From assembly GCF_015832195.1 (NCBI RefSeq), contig NC_052030.1, forward strand, positions 8,575,439 through 8,639,438: a stretch of 64,000 bases of DNA, written 5' to 3'. Both the position numbers and the translations under genes were made by a program. Below, one piece after another: positions 46,773 to 58,698 of this stretch. Source of the stretch: Motacilla alba alba (taxonomy: Eukaryota > Chordata > Aves > Passeriformes > Motacillidae). Under the pieces are notes generated by a model that saw only the letters and a list, made by a program, of their open reading frames with translations, did no database searches and was not told the origin of the DNA. How positions within the stretch are numbered: the first letter of the stretch is position 1; each line of letters begins with the position of its first letter.

Positions 46773-49455
46773 GAAAACTGACATACAAAGGGTGATTTGG
46801 TCCCGAGAGAAGACAGACCAGAATCAGATCTTTTGTATTTCAAAATAACATTTTTCCTAATACTGTGTCGCATTTGCCATCCTGTTTGTGAACAGCATTA
46901 ATAAAAGTCTTTTAATGAAGACAACAACAAATGAAACTCACAAATACAGAAGTCTGTAAATGCCCACAGCTTGATCTCTCACAGCTTGATCTCGCCCTCT
47001 CCAAGTGATTGTTGTAGCAAGGATCTTGCTCAGTGCTCCTGTCACTTGGTTCCCACTCTTCTATCAATTTAAGCAACTCAACCCTACTGTCTCCTATCAC
47101 AAGGGCAGAAATGCATTGTGAAAAAATGAAAGCAAATGTTTTCTATCAAAGCAAACTTCTTAGACAATTTTTTTCTCATAGTCTTTGTCAACAGTGCACC
47201 ACTCTATTCTTGTTTTAGATGGCAGGTGACAGGTCAGTGATGCCCTATTAGCATTGAATTAAGAGGAAAGATACCTCTGAAAGTCAACCTTTGGTACAAA
47301 CCTAGCAGGAAAAAAGTATGCTTAAAAGCCATCTACAACACTTTCTTACTCTGCAAATCTGATTTGAAATTTGGTGTTTTTAAGAAGAAAACAACTGCAT
47401 CATTTGATGTATTTAGGCCTCCCAGAGTTTTTTTTACATCTTCTGTTGCAGTTTCAGTGTTGCTGAGATGGTTTAATCACATTTTTGAAATTTTCATCCT
47501 TTTTTTTTCAGTTTATTTAGGATTCAGAGCTTTCACCTAAAATACTTCCAACTTGGAACTTTCACTATAATCCAGCAAGCTGAAAACCAGTTACTTACTT
47601 GGAGGCATCACATTTTCTACCTGCAGTGACTACAGCCTTCTCCAAACTGACTGCTTTATGTTCTGCTCAAGCACTGGAACACATCAAAGGCTGTAGGTTT
47701 TAAAAGATGTTCAGCAGCTTAATAATACATAAGAAGTTTTACACAGTTCATGCAAAAGATTTGTAGCAGACCCTGAAATGAAATTAGGCACTATAGCAAG
47801 ATAGGCTGCACATGTTCTTCAACTTAATAAACCCTCCAGAATGGTACAGGTGTATACTGGTTTCCAGAGTAATACCTACTCAAATGCTGGAGTGTTTTTA
47901 GTGAAAGTCTAAAATGTTTTACCAAGAGACAGAAAATTTCAGACAACCTTCAACAAAAGCAGCAAGATAAACAGGATTTAACAAACAGGTATGTTTTGAA
48001 CAACCAGAAGGACTGCAAAAAGAGAAGACTGATTTTAAGCTTTCAGCTATGGGTTATTCAACAGTAAAGAATATTATCACAAGGATTATCTTTCAGCTGT
48101 GCAGAGGAAGAGTAGATTTTCTGCAGCTGCATTACTGTGTACTTGCTCCTTTATGTTAGCAAGATGTCAAAACCAGATTGGGACGCAAGACTGAACATTT
48201 GGAAAGGGATTTCTTATGAAAAGCCTCAATTCTGGTATCTCTGAGAAAGCTCAAGGACTTACAAACACAAGATAAAACCCTTAAACAACTTAGAGAACCT
48301 TAAGCATAAGGAACTGCTGTGCATTGAGAAAAGGTACAAGCAATAGCTCACTGTGGATTCCTTTTCTTGGCACCCTGTGCAGGGTAGAAAATTCTTTTGG
48401 CATATATCTGTATAAACAAAGTGATGCTATATTATTGGCACATACTGTGGCTTAACTTTTATGTCTAGATTCTTTCAGGAAAAAGACAGGCATCTCCTTT
48501 ACCTCGCCACCAAAGGCTGGGACTTGGCTACAGACATTAACCCAGCATTTGACCCTCCTCATGGCAGCAAGCAGCCCTTATCCCTGTTATCTGATTTACT
48601 TATCACATTTACCCAAACTAATGGATGGCATTAATTTAATCAAAAGTTACACTGTCTTCAGCTGACTTTCCAGCTCCATGCACACACACAATCTCAGCAC
48701 AATGTAAAATGGGAATCTCTTTGCTGAGAATCACTTTTCTCCAAACTTTGCATCGTTTGGGATAGGGAACATCAAAAACCCACAAATAAAGTTTAGAAGC
48801 CAACAAACCAATGATGAAATTAGCAGGTATCCTGCAAGTTGCAAGTGCTGGCTTTACCTTCTACAAAAGCAAAAGACTTCAGCTCAGCTGTAATCCTTCC
48901 CTACCACTCCATGGATTGTGTAATTTCTACATCTGAGTTTACATCAAGTCCAAACAAATAAGATGGTGTGAAAAGCTGTATTACCAGAGGGACTGCTTTT
49001 CTATCCATGACTAGATTTGAAGGTATTTCTTCCTTTACATTTTGTAATTCAAATTAAACCAAATGGCCAAGCGTAGCATGTGCACCAGTTTCAATGGCTC
49101 AGTAAGACAAAGGTGTGGCTTAAGCCACAGTTACATTCAGTATTTGGATTTTATGCTTTAGCAAGGGCAATTAAGAGGATATTTCACCATTAAGCAAGAT
49201 GGAAAGCTACTTCCCTGTTCCAAAGGCCTCTGAATTACCTTTTCAGTAAAAGTAAGAATATTTAACAGATTGGAACACAGAAATCTTAGGGTGTTTCCTG
49301 GCCACCCTATGATTGTGGTGTGCTTATGATTGTTAGTAAGAAAACAAAAAGCAAATAATATAACTTCAGATTCACACATCAAACCAGAAAAAAATATCAA
49401 AAAACATCAACAATAAGCATCAGAAGCTCACCACTTCCAGTCTAAAATCTGGCAT

Positions 49456-52400
49456 CTACAACTCCATTTCTTCTTCTGCACACCCAGATATTCCCAAGCT
49501 AGCATATGGATCTGGGGACATAGCAGTCTGTTGTGATCCAGGGAACGTTTCAGTCTGTGGGTCAAAAGGAGCTCTTGGTGTTGGCTGCTTAGCTTGACAT
49601 ACTTCTGTAGTCTGCTGCTTGAAGTTCTTAACAGAAACAGACTTCAGTTTATCTGTCATAAATTCAGGAAGAGGTTTCCAAAGCACGAGCTCCATAGAAG
49701 GACGGCTCCTAGAAGGGATGGAGTTTCAGTAAAATTTAAGTTCTCCAAGCACAGCTGTTAAATGCAGAAGACCTGTATCTTCATCCTTTGAGCTAGCCTG
49801 GAACCCTATTCCAGAAAATATATACCTTTCCCCCTCCCATTAAATTTCCTCTTCCCTAATTCCATTATTTCTAGTTCTAACTCTGTATTTCCTCTCTTTT
49901 TTGCACCAAACTTGACCACCGTTGGTCACACTTCAAGATCTTCTCATTTTGGAAATTCATAGACATAAAACCAAAACTGATACTGCTTCACTCAACAAAT
50001 TTCACTCTGTAGACATGAGAAGTACAAAACACATACTTGATGACCACTACAGTCACACTTATTTCTTTTTTACATTAGGACAGTTTTTCCTATTTTAACC
50101 AGATGCATGGTCTGTTACACAACGTTGGCTGCATCATGCAGTAATCAAGGACATCTCCATAAACATGAAACGAGGTCTCTCTTTTCATTTGCACATGTTA
50201 GCTACATAGCACCATTATTTCCTCCAGAACTTACATAGATTCTATTATTTTCTTTGTCAGGACTTCACCAAAATCCCTCTTCATCCCTTTCTTAAGGGTA
50301 TCTGACAGGATAAGAGTGGGCAGATTGCTAACATTTCCATCAGCATGAACTTCCTCATCTTCATCAATTATCCTAGGAATGGAGGGGGAAGAGGGAGATA
50401 AACACTATTGAGCATACTGTTATCAGGAACATCTACTGCAGACTACAGTCACATCTACGTGCTCTGCTCTGTGCACATCTCTGACCTAGGCTGGGTACCA
50501 GGAGCAGCAGGGCCATGTCAACACGAGTCTCTTTTGGGCCAAAACACCCTGAGAAGGACTCAGCACAGAAGCCACTCGAGCAGCAATGCCACTTCTGGTA
50601 CCTGAGCTAGCTTTGTTACCCCTGTGTTATCCCAGCAGCGTCAGTGCAAACGTGCACTGAGAGAAAATAAAGAAATTCCCTCCAAGGGAAACTGGATGAT
50701 TCAGTCACATTACACACATGAGTCTCAGCTATGCAGCTGCTTCACCTGCTCAACTCCCCAAAACTGGCCTTTGAGAATTATTGCAAAGGTACTGAAAATA
50801 GTGCTTCACTTTTCACAACTCTGTGCCAGTTTCTGAGATTAGATCATCACAAATTGTTGAAGCGTTGAGAACAAATGGAAGCATCTGCTCTGTTTTTGGT
50901 TTTTGTTTTATAGAAAATTTAGCAGTACAGCTGGGAAGAATGGGGAACAATCCTCCAAGAAGACCAAAGCAGACACAGACAGATTTCACTACTCTGATTT
51001 ACCCATTAAAAAAATAACAGTCTAACAGTACCTTGCTTCTCCTTATGCATCATCTATGGAGTAATCTACAAAAAAATCTTGGTTCAAAATTTCAATAACT
51101 TTTGGCTTTTCTAATCATCTGCAGTGGTCATTTTAGATATTTTGGAATACCAGCTCACCTGCAATCAACTGATACATACACATGCCATTCCCAGAATCTT
51201 TCAAGGGCCAGAATGCACAGTAAATTCTTTAAGACTACAGCAGACTGTCTATAGCCACCCAATTACCCCACATCACACCAGCAGCAAGATGAATCTCAGC
51301 CTGACTGCATATGTGCAGAGAGACCTCTTTGGTTCATGCTACTCCCTCCACTGACAAATTCACATCTATTTTAGGTTTAAATCACAGAACAAGCTGCAGT
51401 TGGTTGAAAAAAAAGTGAGCTTAAGCCTGAGCAGGTAAATGTTAGAATTTGAGCTTCTGGATGCTCACAGAAGAGCATTAAACCTCATTATGGTATATTG
51501 AAGCTGCATAATGATTGTGAGCAGGGTCTTATTTACTCAGCATATCCTGCTCTAGCACCCGAAATTTCAGATCAGCCTCAAGACTCACAGGACTACAGGT
51601 AGCCTAAAATGAAATCATTTGAACAGAAGGTTCACCTCAGACTTACAGCAGTGTTATCACACTGCTAAGTGACAGATTTACCCCTGAATGCCCACCAAAA
51701 AAAGGGAAAGCTCAGCAAAGCCAGGCTACTCAATCCCTGCATTTACCTGTCCTCAATTTCCTGAAGTTTCCTGCGAGCAACCTCGCATTGCTGTTCCCCC
51801 ATTGTCTGATCCATTTCTTCACAGGGAATTTCTAACATGGCAGTTTCAGGACCGCTGCCACCATACTGACTTGCTACCTCCCCAGCTGCCTGCTGACCTG
51901 CACAAAGAATCCATTCTTCGGAGGTGGGATTCAAAGGGCAATTTTTGGCTCCTGTCAGTCTCTTCTTCCGCACAGGACAGCTAGGAAACAAAGTAAGTTT
52001 ACAACTGTCAAAAAAAAGAAACGTGGCACTCTACAGGAACAAAGGTAAAGTGCATTTCAGCAGCTTTGACACTCTATGGCAATGCAACCTCAACAAAGAA
52101 AATAAATCCACATTGCTCTTAGTAAAACGTGAGTACCTACTCAGGAAAATCAGTGCCACACAATTAATTAGGTAATAGAAATGGATTTGGGCTCATGTGC
52201 AATTCAAGGGAAGAGTTCTAAATGGAAACAATGACAGATTTCCTTCCTGTTTGTATTGTAGGTGAGATGTGCTCAAACAAAACAAAAAGCAAATCAGGAT
52301 TTTTCAGGCTATAAAAGACAAATTAATTTACCCTTCTGCCTCTTCTTCTAGCTTATGCTTCTTTCCACATCGCACAGAGACACTACAAAAGAAAAACAGT

Positions 52401-53286
52401 TACTTAGTTTCAAATTGTATCTTTTGGTTACACTGATATTGTCAAACAACATTTTCCTCCGTTTTAAAATTTCATCTGAGATCAACAGTCACAGTATGTC
52501 ACCAGCTGTGATGGGAATAAAAGTTTGGAACAACAAATAACCATTTTGTTACAAAGGAAGTCAAAGGCGGCTGTAATTGCTCAGTTCTCTGAACAGAATT
52601 TCCATGCTAATTTCTTCTCCTTCACGTTACTTTGTTTTCCATAAGGGGCAAGACCAATATTTTGGTCTAAAATTCAAATGCTTCAAGAAGCAACACATGA
52701 CCCAGCCTGAGTCTCTTAATACTCTGTATCACAGGGACAAACTGAAAAAATACTTTAACAAATATAAATGAGTGCGAAAGCACGCAAAGATGCTGGCACA
52801 CTCGATCACCTTCCTCGCCTTTTAAAAGGCTCCTTCATCCCCCACCACTCAGCTTCAAGGTCCTTGGCCGAGCACAATACAATTTTCTAACCTCCTACCT
52901 CCGCTACAAGGAAACAAACCCCAGCCGCCTCGCAAACCCCCGCCGCAGCTCCCCACGCCGGCCTCGGCCCTGCGGGCCGGCCCCGGCACTTACTGGCTGC
53001 GGCTCCTGGTGAAGGAGCTCACGGGGGCCACCGTCAGCCCCTCGCTGTGGCTCCCGAGCGCGGCCAGGGAGGCCAGGTCGAAGCTGCTCTGCAGGCAGAG
53101 GCCGGAGGGTCCGTCCACGCCGTCGTTTCCGATCCCTGCCATGACCATCCCGGGTGGCTGCAGACGGCCGTGGCCGCCGGCTAAGGGCTGCGGGCCGTGG
53201 CGGTCCGGAGCGGCGGCCGGCGCCGTGGGGAGCTCCACGGCCGGGCCCGCCGGGATGCCCTGGAAGGATCTGCCTAGCGCTGCCAT
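49456..53286 (-). CDS. CCDC117: CCDC117, coiled-coil domain-containing protein 117
   Basis: Five coding exons on the minus strand, all with GT/AG borders and matching phases: 52,994-53,286; 52,332-52,382; 51,747-51,980; 50,235-50,372; and 49,456-49,708. They give a 322-residue protein (human 279). It starts [10 protein letters not shown]; exon 2 gives CGKKHK; exon 3 has CPVRKKR and then [20 protein letters not shown]; exon 4 has IIDEDEEV and [18 protein letters not shown]; exon 5 has [11 protein letters not shown] and ends EEEMEL. These match human CCDC117 blocks in order. Human CCDC117 is reported to associate with MMS19 and cytosolic iron-sulfur assembly, but its activity is poorly defined. 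The basic KKHK and RKKR clusters could act in nuclear localisation. The extra length is mostly in GC-rich exon 1. It is convergent with XBP1 and divergent from the transporter gene. Confidence 0.95.
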
Positions 53287-53828
53287 TTCCTGCTGCGGGG
53301 GGAAAAGCGCACATCAACGCCGCAATCCGCGCTGCGCCACACGCCGGCCCTGCCCGAGGCGCTCCCGCAGGAGCCCCTCACGAAACCTCCTCCGCCCGCA
53401 GCGCTCAGCCGGGCCGAGCCGGGCCCGCGGCTGCGGCCGCCGCTACAGCCCGGGTCCTTCCAGGCCTTTCGCCGCGATCGGATAAGGACCCGCGGGCACT
53501 GTGGGACTTGTAGTCCCGGGCACGGGAGACCTCTGGGAGTTGTAGTCCGAGTGCTGTGGGACCTGTGGGAGTTGTAGTCCCGGGTGCTGTGGGAGGCGCG
53601 CTCTGGGAGCGGGATACCCGCCGTGGCCCGTGAGGGCGCCGCGGGGTCCCCGGGGAAGTTCGAACAGCCTCCCTCTTGTCCGTGGCCCGGCGTAATCCCC
53701 GCAGCGGAGCGGGGCGGGCACGGTCCGGCAGCCAAATCCCGGTCAGCTGAGGAGCTCAGGCGGGTTCGGGGAGGTGGCGAGCGGAGCGGAGCGGAGCGGA
53801 GCTGAGCTCCGGGCGGCAGGAGGGAGGG
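53287..53828. promoter_or_regulatory. Bidirectional CpG-island promoter of CCDC117 and SLC2A11-like
   Basis: Only 542 bp separate the CCDC117 start codon (minus) from the transporter start codon (plus). The interval is CpG-rich and TATA-less, and carries three ZNF143-like motifs and a GAGCG pentamer run at 53,778-53,802. Both genes therefore probably start transcription from this island. In human, CCDC117 lies next to HSCB, so this pairing is a difference from mammals. Confidence 0.75.
53502..53578 (-). promoter_or_regulatory. Three ZNF143/THAP11-type motifs at 32-bp spacing
   Basis: TGGGACTTGTAGT at 53,502, TGGGAGTTGTAGT at 53,534 and TGGGAGTTGTAGT at 53,566 are reverse complements of the ACTACA-NN-TCCCA promoter motif bound by ZNF143 with THAP11/HCFC1. 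Starts are exactly 32 bp apart, and neighbouring bases are partly shared, so the cluster probably arose by tandem duplication. All three face the same way. Confidence 0.8.
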
Positions 53829-56800
53829 ATGGCGCCCAGGCACACGGTAACCCCCCGTCCTTGTCTTTAGCTGCGGGAGGCGGCGGGTGCGGGTTCTGCG
53901 CGGAGTTAGAGAAGGACAGTGCCTGTACGCATGTAAGAGGTGGGAAAGCTCCCTGAGGCTGCTCTGAGGCTTTATCGAAGTTGGACATCCCTGTCACAAA
54001 AATGTTCGGAACCGTTGAGGAGAGTCCCAATGGGCGGGTGCAATAAAACCCAAACAAACCAACACAACAACAACAAAAAAAAAAAAAACCAAAGCTGTGT
54101 CTTAATACATTAGTAACTTAAGTTTTTTGGTACCTTTTTTTTTTTTTTTCCTGTAACGTAGTTTATTAAATTTTGCAAAGGAAATCTAATTCAGCCCATG
54201 CTCAGAATGGAGCACCAGCCCCTGCTCAGAGGGTCTAGCTCGCCCTGCAAGGTAAGCAGAACCATCCTGGCCTCGGAAGGTGGATCCTGCAGGGAGTTTG
54301 TGGTTTTAGCAATGATGTACAGATGTGAAATGTGCGGGAATTTCGTGTTAGCTTTTGAATAGAAATACTTCAAGTGATTAGACTTGTAAAGTTTTGTGCT
54401 TTCCTTGGGCACCTGGCTGTGTTAGAAAGTGGAAGCTATAAAAGCAGCTTTCTGATTCTCATGTTTTACATTGAATACAAATTGAATTTTGTTTGTGTCA
54501 TGTTTTTGGAATGAAGTGAACGCCCTAATAAACTGTCAGGAGTTCAGAACACATGAGGCTGTTATCTGTGCTCTCTCCAAACTCCAATGTGAGACAGCAT
54601 ACCAATGTCACAAGGCCAGCTGATTTGGGCAGGAAGAACAAAAAATCTATTATAATAAAACCTAAGTTTTATATGTTCAATATTTTGGGTTGTTTGTTTA
54701 TCTTCTGTCCCTTCTAGATTCTCAGTTGTACCCATAAAACAGACAAAACAGGTTTACAGTATTTAGTTAATATGAGGGTCTGAGTGTGCAGTGCCAGTAT
54801 TTACCACATCAGTTTTGGTTTTTTTCTACCATACTCACTGCAGCCCTTACTTATAACTCTTAATTCATTGCTTTGGTTGACATTCAGAGAAACACTTTTT
54901 ATTCTTGGAAACTGTAAGGAAATGTAAATTGCATTTTACTTTAATAAGATCAACTTCAACTTGCAAATTTCAGGGAGGGAGGGAGGAAGGGAGGAAGTTT
55001 TGATGAATTATCTTTAGGAAGGACACAGCTCTGTCAGAATACGGTACAGTATCTGGAATAACTGAGCATTTCTGGGAACTGGACCAAGAATGAGAATGAT
55101 GAAGAATTCGTCTACATACCTAACAATGAGAAATTCAGGGAGTACAAATTTATTAAAAGAAATATGTACAGCCTTTTTATATGAAAGGAGGGGAAATTTG
55201 ATCACTGAAGTGTCTTTAATGGAGGAGACATTGTTGTGTCCAGCTGAAATTAATAACATACTATGAGATGGAATTAGGACCTAATTTAGAAGGAAAAGTT
55301 TGCTAGACATTTGAAGTGGATGTTATTTTCAGTATGATCATATTCAGTAAAAAGTAAACTCAGAGAGCACGACATGAGAATATCAAACATTATATAAATA
55401 TCTGGAGATATCTGGCCATGGGGCCTCATCCAAAGCATGGTTTATGACCAGTTGGATTCTTGAGATTTGGATGTATCACAGTAGTGGTTCATGTTGACCT
55501 TAAAACCTGTGAATCTGTGACTCTATGAATTTTAGTTTGTAAATAATGATTTGAAACTCTAACTAGATATTGATGCCAATAAACTTTAAATTGAATATTA
55601 TTGCCAGTGAACAAATTATTGTGATTGGGGTACTAAGGCTTTGCACCTGCCAACTTGCAGACATTGAGTAATCATTTTAGGGACTCAAAATATTGCTTAG
55701 AGGGAAATAAAACATTGTTACTTCTCATATCTTGGTTAAAATGTGACTCACAGAAATTGAGCTTTGGTTAATTCTTATAAAGAGTCGTTGTGTCTCTGAC
55801 AGCAGGCATGAACAGTCCTAGCATTCTTTCATTAAAAACAGACACTGTGAGCAGTGTGGCTTATGCAAAAAGCATTTACTCAGTTTCTAACAACAGCTGT
55901 AATGGTTTTGTTGCCTACACTTAATCTGGAGACTTGTAATTGTGGTATTTCTAAAGCCTGTTAATGATCAAGGAGCAAAAATAGCCTCAAATGCTTCTCC
56001 TGCTGCAGGTGTTCAGGAGTTCAGGCAATTTTTTTTAAACAAATACTTTGACTGCTCCAAATGAAATACATGATGTATTTCACCATCGTTTTCTTTTAGA
56101 TAGTACATGTGTGTGGGCTCAGGGTCCTCTCTCTTTTAATGCCCATGGTTTTGTTTTGCTCCCCAGCTCCCCAGCTGGACGTTGTTCCTGGCTGTTTGTG
56201 CTGTTGGAATTGGAGGCACCTTTCAGTATGGGTACAATGTCTCCATTATCAATGCACCCACTCAGGTAAAAGCTCATCTCTTGTTCACTGGGCTGTTTCT
56301 GAACTCAGCCTCAAGGTCAAATGTGCTTTTGCTGTGATCACAGTGGGAACTGAAGCACTCTTCCTCTCATGTGAAGGAATCTTGTTCATTTTCCACGTGC
56401 TTTCGCGTGCATTTGTTTGTGAGTACCTCCCATCAGAGCTATTCTGTGTCATACCAAAGTGCCAAATAGGCCACATAAATACCTTTATTATTAGAAGGAT
56501 TAACTGAGTAAGCAATATATTTTTTGCTTACTAAAATCACCCAGAACTTTAAGGGTGGAATAGACCAGAAGATTTTCATTTGGAAGGGACCTACAATGAC
56601 CATTTAGTCCAACTACCTGACCACTTCAAGGCTGACCAAAAGTTAAAATATGTTAACAGCAATGTCCAAATGCCCTTGGAGCATTGACCACTTGTCTAGG
56701 AAGCCTATTCTTCTGTTTGACCACCCTTTCTGTAGGGTATCACCATTGTTTCTCCAAATGTCAAGTTTAAACCTCCCCTGACACAGCTTTGAGCCATTCC

Positions 56801-58621
56801 CATTCTTTCTATCACTTTATAACAGGGAGAAAGCATAGTTACTCTTTACAGGTGTCCATCACAAGGCAGATTACTGAAAAAGCCCTTCTTAGGGAATTAA
56901 AATGTTCCATCTGTAGTGGCTGAGTATCTTGTAAATATTTTCACTTGTTACTTGAGCGTTCTTTGCTGTAGCCTCCAGGATTCTGCATATTTTGTGGATG
57001 ACTCAAGGATCTGAGCAAATGTTCTTGTGAAAGTGGTGGGTATCGGTTTTTGCTACCAGCTCATTTATTTGCTTGGGAAACTGTGAAGACTGAATTTGCT
57101 TCAACATCGGGTGCTTTTTACAAAGCTTAAAAGGAGCTGTTTGTGAAAGAACAGGTCATATGCTGGGAACAGAGGGAGAGGCCAAGAAGTTTCTTCTTCT
57201 GTAGTCTTGTGTGCAGGCAAAGAACAGGAGCCTCTGATTACACATCCATGCCAGTTCAAGAGTTTCTAAGGGCAAATTTTAGAAAACCAAGCATGTGGAA
57301 TAACAGCTTCAAAGTTCTGACACATGAATGCTGTAAGGTGGAGTATTATTAGAGTTGAAAAAGGGATTTTACTGGACTTTCTGGATTACATTAAGGCAGA
57401 GAGATTTAGATCAAGTATCAGAATGAGTCCCCTGACAGTAAAATTTTTTAGGTTGCAAGGCCTATGTGCTCTGAGATGTTCCTAAAAACAGCAGGGCCAG
57501 CCATCCACCCTGTTCCCCTCCTTGTTCAGAAGGACCTCAGAGCTCTCTCCTGGCAGTGACTGTCAGGGTTGTGTTTCCCCTCTGCTGCAGCACCTCAGGC
57601 AGGGCACAAAGCAGAGCTGCTCAGCAGCCTTTGAGGTGTGGGGGGAGTAGGAAACACAAAGTCTTCCTTGTGGTCAGGGAAGATTCTGCCAGTCAGCTGA
57701 TATCTCTCAGAATTAACTCCCCATGAGTTGAATTGTTTTCAGGATTGGGGTGCAAGTTCTTTGCAGTGCTGTGTGTAGGGCTGTACAAAATGCTACACAT
57801 TCATCACTCTTTCCTACTGCAGCATATACACAAGTTCTTAAACGAGACCTGGAGCAGTCGTTACCACAAGGAGCTCAATCCAGACTTGCTGACTTTTCTT
57901 TGGTCTGTCATTGCTTCTATCTTTTCCCTGGGAGGCTTGTGTGGAGCCCTGGTTGGAGGCAGCATGGCCATACGCCTGGGCAGGTCAGTTGCAGCAGCAG
58001 GCATATGAAAACATGTTTGCTTTTCCTACCTTCCCACTGGAATAGAAAGCAAATAAATGGGAAAAGAGTGGGAGAAAAGAGCACCTTGGTGAAAGTGAAA
58101 GTTTTTTCACTTTAAAACTGAGTTTTCTAGTACAATTTTACTGTTTATTCAGATATGACTTTCAAGGATGAGCCCTGAATTATGACCTTTGTCTTAGTCT
58201 TTTCATTACATTTACTGAAATCTGAGTAGGAGAATGCACACAGAGTGTGTTGGAAACATGAGTTTCTCCCCGACACATTTGCAGCCCTTGTGCCAGTAAG
58301 GACATGCTGCTTCATCTGTTGCACTTTGTTTGTCGAAATGAAGAAACCCCACTCCTACCTTGTCAGGCATTTCTGTCATATTTATACATTATTCTTATGT
58401 TTAACATTTTAAAAACATAAGCAGTTGTATCAGATATCTGGGTTTCCAGGGAATAGCATGTTTCTTCAGTATAAAGTCCATTTATTCCCCCACATTATCA
58501 GAAAAGAAAACTGTTTAAAAACCCACATTATTACAGATTTCCATAATGTCTGGTTGAGGTGGGTTGGTTTTGGTTTTGGGGTTTTGTTTGTTTGTTTGTT
58601 GTAATTAGTTTTGTTTGTTCT

Positions 58622-58698
<77 letters not shown>

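Noticed and set aside
55400..55530. Possible CR1 end with CTGTGACTCTATGAAT
   Set aside because: Only the terminal words resemble CR1; the internal blocks are not recognisable, so I did not annotate it as an element.
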